Positions 55,462-64,000 of a DNA stretch of 64,000 nt are shown here, piece by piece. Under the pieces are notes generated by a model. That model made no database searches. It was given only the letters and a program-made list of their open reading frames with translations, and was not told the DNA's origin. Source of the stretch: Streptomyces venezuelae (lineage in GTDB: Bacteria; Actinomycetota; Actinomycetes; Streptomycetales; Streptomycetaceae); assembly GCF_008642335.1 (NCBI RefSeq), contig NZ_CP029191.1:7984155-8048154 (forward strand). The letters are read 5' to 3'. Made by a program: the position numbers and the translations under genes. The number at the start of each line of letters is the position of its first letter. Position 1 is the stretch's first letter.

Positions 55462-56322
55462 ACCACCCGGCACCGGCCGGCCGGTGCCCGCAACACCTGG
55501 CCCCGGCCGGCCGACGGCCCGCAACACCTGGCTCTGGCCGGCCGACGGCCCGCATACCCGGCCACCGGCCCGCCGACAGCCGGCCTGTGGGCCCCGGCCC
55601 GTGCGGCCGCCGGTCCCGCTCGCCGGGCCAGCCGGCGCCCGGCCGCCCGGCACGGCTTTCCGCTCGCCGGCTGCCCGGCCGCCGGCCGTGCGGTCGGTGG
55701 CTGACCGGTCGTTGATCGTGCGGTTACCGGCCGGTTGGCCAGGGCCAGGTCCTGACGGGCCCTTCGGGCCGGGCTGCCTGGTCGTCGGATATCCGGCTGA
55801 CGGCCGTTTGGCCGGGGCACGTTGGCGTCCGACCGTTCGGCTCCAGTGGTCCGGCTGCCTGGCTTTCCGGCCGTTGGCTTCTGGCTGTCCGGGAGGCGAT
55901 CGTTCGGCTCCGGCTGTCCGGCTGTCCGGCTTCCGGTTCGCCGGATGACCGACTTCCGGACGGTGGGCCAGGGCCAGCAGGTGTTCGGCCGTCCGGCCCC
56001 GGCCGTTCCCGTATCGGCCGTACGGCCAGGGGCGTTTGGGGCCCGGCCGTGCGGTCGGTGGCCGTCCGGACGCCGGATGCCTGGCTCCCGGCCGCTTGGC
56101 CGGCTGCCCCTTGGGGACTGGCCGTCCGGACGCCGGACGCCGGTCGCCCGGCCACGGCCGCTCGGTGTCCCCCCGGGCCACAGCCGCCGGCTGTCGGCTA
56201 CCGGGTGTCCGGCCGTGGACATCCGGCAGCCGGATCGTCCGGCTGCCGGTCCTCGGGCGGGGCCGCTTGGTCACCGGCCTTTCGGCCACTGACCGTCAGC
56301 GGCCAGCCGTCGGCGGCCAGCC

Positions 56323-56493
56323 GTCGGTCATGGCTGTCCGGCGACCGGCCCTTGGCCCGCTGGCTGTTGGGCTTCCGCCGTCGGTCATGGCTGTCCGGCG
56401 ACCGGCCCTTGGCTCGCTGGCTGTTGGGCTTCCGCCGTCGGTCATGGCTGTCCGGCGACCGGCCCTTGGCCCGCTGGCTGTTGGGCTTCCGCC
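56323..56493. repeat. 57-bp tandem repeat, three copies, in a 2.1-kb repeat-filled gap
   Basis: Copies start at 56323, 56380 and 56437 (each begins GTCGGTCATGGCTGTCCGG). The gap 55462-57583 also has a 31-bp repeat at 55487-55548 (CCCGCAACACCTGG...), a 26-bp one around 56955-57032 and a 37-bp one at 57191-57264, with CCGGCCGTCCGG-like sequence throughout. Because 57 is a multiple of three, long open frames cross the repeat, but their Arg/Pro/Trp content and lack of a start signal argue against a protein. Confidence 0.9.
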
Positions 56494-57583
56494 GTCGGTC
56501 CCATGGCTGCCCGGCCACCGGCCCTGCGGCCACTGGCCGTTGGGCTACCGGTCGTGGCGCCATGGCTGCCCAATCACCGGCCGTCCGCCACTGGCTGCCG
56601 CCGCCGGGCCCATGGCGCCTGATCACTGGCAAGACGGCCAGGCTAGGGTCACTTGGCCATCGGCGGTCCGGGCGTCGGCCTTCCGATAGGCCGGGCCACC
56701 TGCTCACCGGCCGTCCGGTCCTGGCCTTCCGATGGCAGGCCACTTGGCCACCGGCGGTCCGGCGCCAGCCTTCCGACGGCCGGGACACCTGCTCACCGGC
56801 GGCCGGGACACCTGCTCACCGGCGGTCCGGGCCTCAGCCACCCGGCGGTCGGACGACCTGGTCACCGACCGCCCGGTTACCAGCCGCCCGGCGGTGCGGC
56901 CACCGCGCCCCCAGCCCCCTCCCGCCATCTGGCCCCCGCCTCCGGGCTCCGGCGGCCCAGCCCCCGGTCGCCCAGCCCCCTGCAACCACCCGGTCGCCCA
57001 GCCCCCTGCAACCACCCGGTCGCCCAGCCCCCGTGGACCACCCGGGCTGCCCGCGCCGCACCCGCTCCCCGCGCGCGGCGCCCCGGCCGAGCGGCCGGAC
57101 GCCGGCCCGGACGCCGAGCCGAAGACCGGACCGGACGGCGGACCGTAGACCGGACCGGACGCGGAGACCGGGCTGGACACCAGGCCGCACGCCAGGCAGC
57201 GCACCAGGCCGGGAGTCCGGGCCGCAGGCCAGGCAGCGCACCAGGCCGGGAGTCCGGGCCGCAGGCCAGGCGGGACACCAGGCCGCAGCCAGGCCGCAGC
57301 CTCAGGCGGCCGAGAGCCGGGCAGCAACCCCCACCCCCCTCCCGCCCCCTCCCATCGCACACCCGGCACGGGACGAGGCGGACTCGAGCCGTCTCCGGGT
57401 GCGCGTCGAGCCGGATGGGGCACACTGCACAGACCACCGGCCCCACTCCGGACGCGCTCCACCCCGGACCCGCCCGCCCGCCACCGGGCACCCGCCCCGC
57501 CCCACCGCGTTGCACCACCCGGCCCGGCCCGGTCCGACCTGCCCCGACCAACGCGCGCACAACACAACAGAAAGGGGGGCCCG

Positions 57584-58543
57584 GTGCCCGGCGAGCGCAT
57601 CCACCGGCTGTCGCACACGCGGGAGGTGGCCGCACCCGCCGCCACCCTCTACGCGCTGATCGCAGACCCCGAGCGCTGGCCGCTCTACCTGCCGCGCAAC
57701 ATCTACGCCCAGCGCCTGGACTTCGACGGCGTCCACGAACGCGTGCGGGTCTGGGCCCTGGCCGAGGGCCAGATCGTCTCCTGGACCGCCCACCGCACCC
57801 AGGACCCCGTACGCCGCCAGATCGCCTTCCGCCAGGACCTGCTCATGGAACCCGCCACCTCCATGGCCGGCCGCTGGAGCGTGCAGCCGCTGGATCCCGG
57901 CCGCTGCCGGGTGACCCTGGAACACGAGTTCACCGCCGCCCCCGACCGGCCCCAGGACGCCATCTGGCTCGCCCAGGTCACCACCGACAACACCCGCTCC
58001 ACCCTGCGCAGCCTGCAGTTCCTGGCCGAACGCTGGACCCGCCTGGACCAGCTGGCCCTCTCCTTCGCCGAGTCGATCCGCGTCCACGGGCCCGCCGAAC
58101 TGGTCTACGGCTTCCTCTACGACGTCGCCGACTGGCCCGGCCAGCTCCCGCACGTGCGCCGCGCCGCCCTGGAAGAACCCCACCTGGGCATCCAGAAAGT
58201 CGCCCTGGAACTTGCCGCCGACGACGGCGGACCCGCCCGCAACGTGGCCGGCATCCGCATCTGCTTCCCGCACGCCGGCCGCATCGTGCACAAGGCCACC
58301 GTGCCCCGCCCGCTGCTGGCCGCGCACTGCGGCGAATGGTCCGTCCTGCCCGACGAACGCGGCGTCACCGTCGTCGCCCAGCACCACGCCCTGCTGCGCG
58401 AGGACCACATCGAACAGGTCCTGGGCGCCGGCACCACCCTGGCCGAGGCCCGCCGCCGCATCCGCGCCGACCTCGCCCGCGACAGCCGCCAGACCCTGCA
58501 ACTGGCCCGCCACCACGCCGAATCCGCCATCCGCGTCCTCTGA
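57584..58543 (+). CDS. Type II PKS aromatase/cyclase, two-domain SRPBCC protein
   Basis: 319 aa from GTG 57584 with GAAAGGGGGG. Two tandem START/SRPBCC domains: residues 1-155 (HTREVAAPAATLYALIADPERWPLYLPRNIYAQRLDF) and 160-319 (ESIRVHGPAELVYGFLYDVADWPGQLPHVRRAALEEPHLGIQKVALEL). This didomain form is the aromatase/cyclase that closes and dehydrates the first ring of reducing type II polyketides such as actinorhodin and jadomycin. No KS-alpha, KS-beta or ACP gene is visible, so partners lie to the right or are absent. Confidence 0.92.
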   Translation: MPGERIHRLSHTREVAAPAATLYALIADPERWPLYLPRNIYAQRLDFDGVHERVRVWALAEGQIVSWTAHRTQDPVRRQIAFRQDLLMEPATSMAGRWSVQPLDPGRCRVTLEHEFTAAPDRPQDAIWLAQVTTDNTRSTLRSLQFLAERWTRLDQLALSFAESIRVHGPAELVYGFLYDVADWPGQLPHVRRAALEEPHLGIQKVALELAADDGGPARNVAGIRICFPHAGRIVHKATVPRPLLAAHCGEWSVLPDERGVTVVAQHHALLREDHIEQVLGAGTTLAEARRRIRADLARDSRQTLQLARHHAESAIRVL

Positions 58544-58580
58544 CCCCGCCCCGGCCAACACCGCCCCCGCCCCGGCCCGC

Positions 58581-58656
58581 ACACGGACGCCGCCCCCGCA
58601 CACGGACGCCGCCCCCGCACACGGACGCCGCCCCCGCACACGGACGCCGCCCCCGC
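58581..58656. repeat. 19-bp tandem repeat, four copies
   Basis: Unit ACACGGACGCCGCCCCCGC at 58581, 58600, 58619 and 58638, 38 nt beyond the cyclase stop. Confidence 0.9.
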
Positions 58657-60145
58657 ACGCGGTGGCGCCGCCTCCACACGCGGCGCCCCCCCCGGGACGG
58701 CCGGAGCCCGGAGCGTCCCCCGGACCCGCACCCCACCCGCCCGCCTGGCCGCCCGCCCGCCCGGCCGGCCGGCGGGGGAGGGGCGGCACGCACCGCTGCA
58801 TACGCCCCCCCAAGGCGTTGTGCCCGGCCCGGCCCCCCCCGGGCGTGCGCCGTCCGGCCGCCCCGGACGCCCGCCCCCGCGGCATCCGACCCGACCGGGC
58901 CTGCCGCAACCCCAGGCCCAACCGGGCCTGCCGCAGCCCCAGGCCTGTCCGGTCCTGCCGCAACCCGGGCCCAACCGGGTGCCCTGGCACGGTCGTTGAG
59001 ATGGCATCCGTTACGGGGAGGGAGGTAGGGGCGCCGCCCCGGGGCGCAGGCGGGGCGGCCGTGCACCGCGGCCGCGGTGGTGGGGGAGTGCCGGGCCCGA
59101 CCCGCCGGAGCGCGGCGGGCGCCCTCCGCACGCTCCCGTCCCCGCCCCGGCACCGCGGCAGCCAACTCGCCCCCGTCCAGCGGGAGATGCGGACGCCCTC
59201 ACTCCGCGCGAAGGCGGACAGCCGTCCGGAGATACGGAGCGCACAACACCCCGGCGCAGTGACCTACGTCACTTTCGGAGTCCCTTGGTGCCGGGACGGC
59301 ATCCGTGTCACTATTTCCGCACGACTTCCCTGCCCAAAGCCGGTTCTGAGGCGGTGGGTTGAGCGTCGTAACCGCCGCCCCTAACGGCCCTGCCGAGTTC
59401 ACGACCCGGCGGCATCGCTTCCCCCCACCGCATTTATTTGCCCGTACGCCCTGACGCCCGGCGTCGACGCACGCGGGCCCGGCAGGGATTTTCCCTCCTT
59501 GATTTCGGCTCCTCGGCCGTGACGAAATCCGTACCGGAAAAAGCCGCGCCAGCACCCGCACCGGCAGACACCGGCAGTGAGCCCATCCCGCGTGGGCGCA
59601 GCCGTGCCGCGGCCCCGCCCGATCCGGCCCGGCCCGGTCAACCCCCCTGCGGGGGCCGGTCGGCGGCGGACCCAGAAAGGGCGCACCGGCAGGAGAACAG
59701 CCGGCGCGCACCGGACCGCTGCCCCTGCCCGCTGCCCCTGCCCCGCCATGCCCCGCCGCGCCCGGCCCGGTACGCGACCGCCCTTCGACAACGCGCCAGC
59801 ACCGCGAGAGGCCAGCAGCCGACAGCCAGCAGCCGGCGGTGAACGGCGGACGACGAGCCGCCCCCCCCGGGCCCAGGGCGAGGGCGCCTCTCCCGTACCG
59901 CCGGGGCGCCCCCGTACCCCCACGGGCCCCGCAACGCCCGCCCGGCGCCACCCCCCGGCCCGCACCCCACGGCACGCCCCACCGCCCCGGACCCGCGCCC
60001 GTACCCCGCCCGCCAGGGCAAGACCGCGGCACCGCGCACCCGCACCACCCCGCCCCCCGGCCACACCCTCCCGCGGCACCGCGCCCGCGCACCTCCCCGC
60101 CAGGGCCTCCGGCCTCGGCCACACCCTCCCGGGAACCCCGGCCCC

Positions 60146-60220
60146 GCACTCCGCCCCACCGCACTCCGCCCCACCGCACTCCGCTCCACCGCACTCCGCC
60201 CCACCGCACTCCGCCTCACC
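60146..60220. repeat. 15-bp tandem repeat, five copies
   Basis: Unit CGCACTCCGCCCCAC with one or two substitutions in later copies. It lies in the 2.1-kb gap 58544-60678 before rppA. In that gap 59170-59560 is closer to ordinary promoter composition; no gene is supported. Confidence 0.88.
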
Positions 60221-60678
60221 CGGCCCTCGAGCCGGCCTGCCCCACCCGATGCATCATCCGCGCCGCCTTCCCCGGCGCCCGGACCACCACCCCTGCCCCC
60301 AACGGGCCCCGCCCCAACGGGCCGGCCCGCCCCCACGGGCAGGCCCCGCCCCCACGGGCCCTGCCCAGCGGGCCCGCCCCACGGGCCCCCGGCACCCCCG
60401 GGGACCTGCCCCGGGGACCTGCCCCGGGGAGCTACCCCGGGGCTTTGCCCCCACGGGCCCCGCCCCCAGGGCTCCACCGGGCCGTGCAGGTTCGACAGGG
60501 CCCGCGCAGAAGAGGGCGCGGGATGTGGTGCTGGTCCGGGGCCGGCGAAGGCGGCGCGGCAGACGCCGTCACAGCAGCTGCCCTCGCCGCCGCCCGCCGG
60601 GCGGCACCGGGAGTGCGCGAAAGCTAAGCAGCTTCCTCACGTGCAGAAGGCAGACTCTAGAGAAAGTGGATTCCCGAT

Positions 60679-61746
60679 ATGCCTAGGCTATGCAAGCCGT
60701 CAGTGCGTGTGCCGGAATACGTCATCACAGCGGAAGAGACGCTTCAATTCGCCGAGAGCGTCCACGCCGGAAAGCCGCAACTGCCCCTGGCGCTGCGGCT
60801 GATCCGCAACACGGGGGTGCTGAAGCGGCATATCGTGCAGCCCATCGAGCAGACCCTGGCCCACCCCGGCCTGACCGAGCGCAACCGCATCTACGAGGCG
60901 GAGTCCAAAAAACGCACCCCCGAGGTCGTCGAGGAGGCCCTGGCCAACGCCGAGGTCAACGCCCGCGACATCGACGCCATCATCTACGTGTCGTGCACCG
61001 GCTTCCTCATGCCCTCGCTGACCGCCTGGCTCATCAACAAGATGGGCTTTCGCTCCGACACCCGCCAGATCCCCATCGCCCAGCTGGGCTGCGCGGCCGG
61101 CGGCGCCGCCATCAACCGGGCCCACGACTTCTGCGTGGCCCACCCCGGCAGCAACGTCCTGATCGTCTCCTGCGAGCTGTGCTCGCTGTGCTACCAGCCC
61201 GACATGGACGACATCGGCTCCCTGCTCTCCGACGGCCTGTTCGGCGACGCGGTCGCCGCCGCCGTGGTGCGCGGCACCGGCGGCACCGGCATCGAGCTGG
61301 AGCGCAACTCCTCCTACCTCATCCCCGACACCGAGGACTGGATCTCCTACTCGGTGCGCGACACCGGCTTCCACTTCCAGCTGGACCGCCGGGTGCCCGG
61401 CACGATGGAACCCCTCGCCCCGGTGCTGCGCGACTTCGCCGCCGGCCACCAGTGGGACGCCTCCAACCTCGACTTCTACATCGTGCACGCCGGCGGCCCG
61501 CGGATCCTCAACGACCTGGCCAAGTTCCTGGACGTGGACCGCAAGGTGTTCCGCCACAGCTGGTCCACGCTGACCGAGTACGGCAACATCGCCAGCGCGG
61601 TCGTCCTGGACGCCGCCCTGCGCCTGTTCGAAGAGGACACCCCGATGCCCGACGCCACCGGGCTGATCGCCGGATTCGGCCCCGGCATCACCGCCGAGAT
61701 GGCCCTGGGCCGCTGGAACAGCGACACCCCGCCCGCCGCCGGCTGA
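60679..61746 (+). CDS. rppA: 1,3,6,8-tetrahydroxynaphthalene synthase (type III PKS)
   Basis: 355 aa from ATG 60679. The chalcone-synthase-fold triad is at the exact RppA positions: C138 (AQLGCAAGGAAI), H270 (IVHAGGPRI) and N303 (LTEYGNIASAV). The N-terminal MPRLCKPSVRVPEYVITAEETL and the VSCELCSLCYQP stretch are RppA hallmarks. It condenses five malonyl-CoA units into 1,3,6,8-tetrahydroxynaphthalene (THN), which oxidises to flaviolin. With the cupin and aminotransferase downstream this is the first step of the naphthoquinone branch; the carboxylase beta subunit upstream could feed it malonyl-CoA. Confidence 0.97.
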   Translation: MPRLCKPSVRVPEYVITAEETLQFAESVHAGKPQLPLALRLIRNTGVLKRHIVQPIEQTLAHPGLTERNRIYEAESKKRTPEVVEEALANAEVNARDIDAIIYVSCTGFLMPSLTAWLINKMGFRSDTRQIPIAQLGCAAGGAAINRAHDFCVAHPGSNVLIVSCELCSLCYQPDMDDIGSLLSDGLFGDAVAAAVVRGTGGTGIELERNSSYLIPDTEDWISYSVRDTGFHFQLDRRVPGTMEPLAPVLRDFAAGHQWDASNLDFYIVHAGGPRILNDLAKFLDVDRKVFRHSWSTLTEYGNIASAVVLDAALRLFEEDTPMPDATGLIAGFGPGITAEMALGRWNSDTPPAAG

Positions 61747-61841
61747 CCCGCCGCCCCCGGCCGCCCGCCCCCCCCATACAGGGGCAGGTGCGGGCCGCGC
61801 GCCGTGCGAGATGTCCGCGACAACCGAAGGAAAACCATCAC

Positions 61842-62409
61842 ATGACTTCCAGCCTGATCGTCCCGCCCGGTGGGGGACGCACGCTGAAGACCCCGGCGCA
61901 GGAGGTGACCTTCAAGGCCACCCAGGCGCAGGGCTCCGCCGTCTCCATCTTCGAGGTGATCGTGCCGCCCGGCTTCGACGTCGGCGCCCACGTCCACCAC
62001 GAGTCCCAGGAGTTCTTCTACGTCCTCGAGGGCGAGCTGGACCTGATGTGCTTCGAGCCCACCGAACGCACCCGCGACACCTGGCACCACTGGCGCTCCG
62101 CCAGCGGCGAGCGCGTCATCCGCGCCGCCGAGGGCGGCTGCATGTTCGTGCCGACCGGCACCCCGCACGCCTTCCGCAACGCCACCGACAAGCCGGTCAA
62201 GATGCTCTTCCAGAGCTTCCCCTCGCCCGACCACGAGCAGTACTTCGAGGAGATCGCGGAGATCTGGGCGCGCGGCACCACCGTCGACCCGGCGCCGTGG
62301 AGGAGATGCGCAAGCGCTACGACGTCGAGAACTCACCCCCTTGCGCTACCAGCCGCCCACCACACCGCAGCCGCAGCCGCAGCAGTCGCCCAAGCCGCAG
62401 GGGACGTGA
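61842..62409 (+). CDS. Cupin monooxygenase, MomA-like (THN to flaviolin); frameshifted in this sequence
   Basis: Starts at ATG 61842 (MTSSLIVPPGGGRTLKTPAQEV). Cupin ligands: GAHVHHESQEFFYVLEGELDLM and GTPHAFRN. The reading frame fits the family to GTTVDPA at about 62295, then shifts: the expected AAVEEMRKRYDVEN continues one frame over, and LTPLRYQPP and the stop TGA (62407-62409) lie in the third frame. Two missing bases (near 62296 and 62334) restore a 189-aa protein whose stop overlaps the next gene's GTG. MomA-type cupins oxidise THN to flaviolin without a cofactor other than metal; the position behind rppA supports that role. Confidence 0.8.
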
Positions 62410-62414
62410 CCGCC

Positions 62415-63622
62415 ATGACCACCACCACACCCGCCGCCTCCGCCGCCACGTCCGCCCCCGCCGCCGGGTCCGGTGCCGCCGTTCCGCTGGTGCACGCCAG
62501 CCTGGGCGAGCAGGAACTGGCCGCCGTCGCCGAGGTGTTCGCCTCCGGCTGGCCGGCCGGCCAGGGCCCGCGCGGCAAGGCCCTGGAGGCCCAGCTCGCC
62601 CAGCGCTACGCCATGGACGCGGTCGCCCTGAGCAACTGCGGCGCCGCCCTGCACGTGGCGCTGCTGGCGCTGGGCGTGCAGCGCGGCGACGAAGTCATCG
62701 TCGCCGACTACACCTTCCCGCCCCCGCCCACGCGGTGCGCTACCTGGACGCGGTGCCCGTCTTCGCCGACGTACGCCCCGACACCCACACCGTGGACGTC
62801 CAGGCCGTCGCCGACCTGATCACCGAGCGCACCACCGGCATCATCGCGGTGGACACCGTCGGCCTGCCCGCCGACTACCGCGAACTGCAGGCCCTGGCCG
62901 ACCGGCACGGCCTGTTCCTCATCGAGGACGCCGCCTGCGCGGTCGGCGCCACCTACCAGGGCCGCCAGGCCGGCGCCCTGGCCCCCGTCTCCTGCCTGTC
63001 CTTCCACGGCCGCAAGGGCGCCACCAGCGGCGAGGGCGGCGCCCTGCTGGCCGCCGACCCGGCCATCGCCGCCGACGCCCGGCTGCGCTCCTCCTTCGGC
63101 ATCGGCAGCATCTTCGACCAGTCGAAGATCGTCGGCCTGCCCATCCCGGAGTTCACCGAGATCGGCTACAACTTCAAGCTCTCCGACATCGCCGCCGCCA
63201 TCCTGCAGGTCCAGCTCGGCCGGATCGACGAACTCCTGGCCCGCCGCACCCAGGTCGCCGCCGCCTACGGCGAACTCCTGGCCGACGAGGAACTGGTGAC
63301 GCTGCCCCAGGTGCCCGCCGACCGCACGCACGCCTGGCAGTCCTACCTCATCGCGCTGGACGCGCGGGTGGACCGGGCCGCCCTCGCCGCCGACCTGCGC
63401 GGCCAGGGCATCGGCTGCGGCCACGGCACCTGGGCCAGCCACCTGCAGCCCGTCTTCGCCGCCCGGCAGGCCTGCCCCGTCTCGGCCGACCTGTTCGCCC
63501 GCCACCTGGCCATCCCCATGCACGCCGAACTCACCGCCGACCAGATCGAACGCGTCGTGACGGTGCTGCGCACCGCCCTTCGCACCCACGCGGCCCCCGC
63601 GGGCCGGGGAGGAACCGCATGA
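62415..63622 (+). CDS. DegT/DnrJ/EryC1-family aminotransferase (possible 8-amino-flaviolin formation); frameshifted
   Basis: Start ATG 62415, or GTG 62406 coupled to the cupin stop. One missing base near 62720 (the frame changes inside DYTFP...AHAVRYLDAVPVFADV) must be restored; then the protein is 402 aa with D172 (IEDAAC) and the Schiff-base lysine K201 (SFHGRKGATSGEGG). The layout is that of AHBA-synthase/StrS-like enzymes. A type III PKS, a MomA-like cupin and a DegT aminotransferase together are known to give 8-amino-flaviolin on the way to furaquinocin-type meroterpenoids; assignment here is by context. Its stop overlaps the next ATG. Confidence 0.82.
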
Positions 63623-64000
63623 GCGAGCACCAGCCCACCACGACCACCACGCCCCACACCGGGCCGGACACCGCGGGGCATGCCGGGCCGGATTCCGCTC
63701 CGGACTGGGGCCGGACACCATCCTGCGGCTCATCAACGGCTACTGGTCCACCGGCATCCTGGGCGCCGCCGCGAACACCGCCTGTTCACCCACCTCGAGG
63801 ACGGCGGCCCACGACGCCGCCCAGCTGGCCGCCCGCGCCCAGATCTCCGAACGCGGCGCCCAGACTTTGCTGGACGGCCTGGTCAGCATCGGCCTGGTCA
63901 CCCTCGAGCGGGGCCGCTACCGCAACACCCCGGCCGCCTCCGCCTACCTGGTCGCCGGCCGGCCGCCGACCTGTCCGCGATGGCCCGCCTCAAGCTCACC
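63619..64000 (+). CDS. O-methyltransferase, N-terminal part, cut by the window edge and frameshifted
   Basis: ATG 63619 overlaps the aminotransferase stop (ATGA). Pieces in three frames rebuild a family 2 methyltransferase N-terminus: PDTILRLINGYWSTGILGAAAN, RLFTHLEDGG, HDAAQLAARAQISERGAQTLLDGLVSIGLVTLERGRYRNTPAASAYLV and ADLSAMARLKL. Breaks lie near 63704, 63775, 63813 and 63963, each of one base (or the equivalent). The SAM-binding domain is beyond the window. It probably methylates a phenol of the naphthoquinone. Confidence 0.7.
   Translation, partial: MSEHQPTTTTTPHTGPDTAGHAGPDSAPDWGRTPSCGSSTATGPPASWAPPRTPPVHPPRGRRPTTPPSWPPAPRSPNAAPRLCWTAWSASAWSPSSGAATATPRPPPPTWSPAGRRPVRDGPPQAH

Noticed and set aside
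56049..57659. 536-aa open frame through the 57-bp repeat
   Set aside because: Content is Arg/Pro/Trp-rich, it overlaps the start of the aromatase in another frame, and it exists because the 57-bp unit is a multiple of three.

Overview
The window reads as an actinomycete, almost certainly Streptomyces or a close relative. Base composition is very GC-rich, coding third positions are mostly G or C, GTG and TTG starts are common, one gene carries a rare TTA (bldA-type) codon, and the families are Streptomyces-typical: an AfsA gamma-butyrolactone synthase homologue, ScbR-like TetR receptors, SARP activators, an RppA-type tetrahydroxynaphthalene synthase and a PF04672 methyltransferase. A long-form argG (484 aa) among accessory genes and a Tap-like gene at the left edge fit a chromosome arm rather than the core; that placement is inference. 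|| Layout. 0-10 kb: a Tap-like HTH protein, a secreted serine hydrolase, a CelD-type GNAT protein coupled to a DegT-type aminotransferase-fold protein, an SRPBCC protein, TetR and MarR regulators, an MFS exporter with an unusual 9-bp repeat array in its divergent promoter, and an O-methyltransferase. 10-17 kb: an ArsR/MFS module with a perfect 12-2-12 operator, a large sigma-like membrane protein, small secreted and membrane proteins, and argG with an ARG-box-like operator and a strong terminator. 17-23 kb: a membrane acyltransferase with a GNAT protein, two CorC/HlyC-like CBS proteins, and a MEDS/STAS protein coupled to an RsbW-like ATPase. 22.8-31.5 kb: one leftward operon of two giant unrecognised proteins (1228 and 1381 aa) and a secreted trypsin-like protease; this is the best candidate here for an undescribed system. 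31.7-38.9 kb: small enzymes (PPOX, SAM methyltransferase, SDR with a divergent MarR, VOC, ComB-like, cupin), a DIP1984-family gene with a broken start and a possible tRNA 3'-end remnant. || 39.2-64 kb is the left flank and start of a secondary-metabolite cluster: AfsA homologue, HAD-like protein, three ScbR-like TetR proteins, SDR, acyl-CoA carboxylase epsilon and beta subunits, two SARPs, a type II PKS aromatase/cyclase, then rppA (type III PKS), a MomA-like cupin, a DegT aminotransferase and a methyltransferase cut by the window edge. A plausible reading is that a butyrolactone signal relieves ScbR-like repressors at AAACC(A/G)-N6-CGGTTT sites, which lets SARPs switch on the pathway. RppA, cupin and aminotransferase together match the route to flaviolin and 8-amino-flaviolin known from furaquinocin-type meroterpenoids, while the aromatase and carboxylase point to aromatic polyketide synthesis in the same locus; no KS-alpha/KS-beta pair is visible. 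|| Two features of the right part stand out. Between 46.4 and 60.7 kb only about 37 percent is coding, and the gaps are filled with GC-rich tandem repeats, a different unit in each gap. From about 62.29 kb to the end at least seven single-base indels break otherwise well-conserved genes, which looks more like low-quality sequence than decay.
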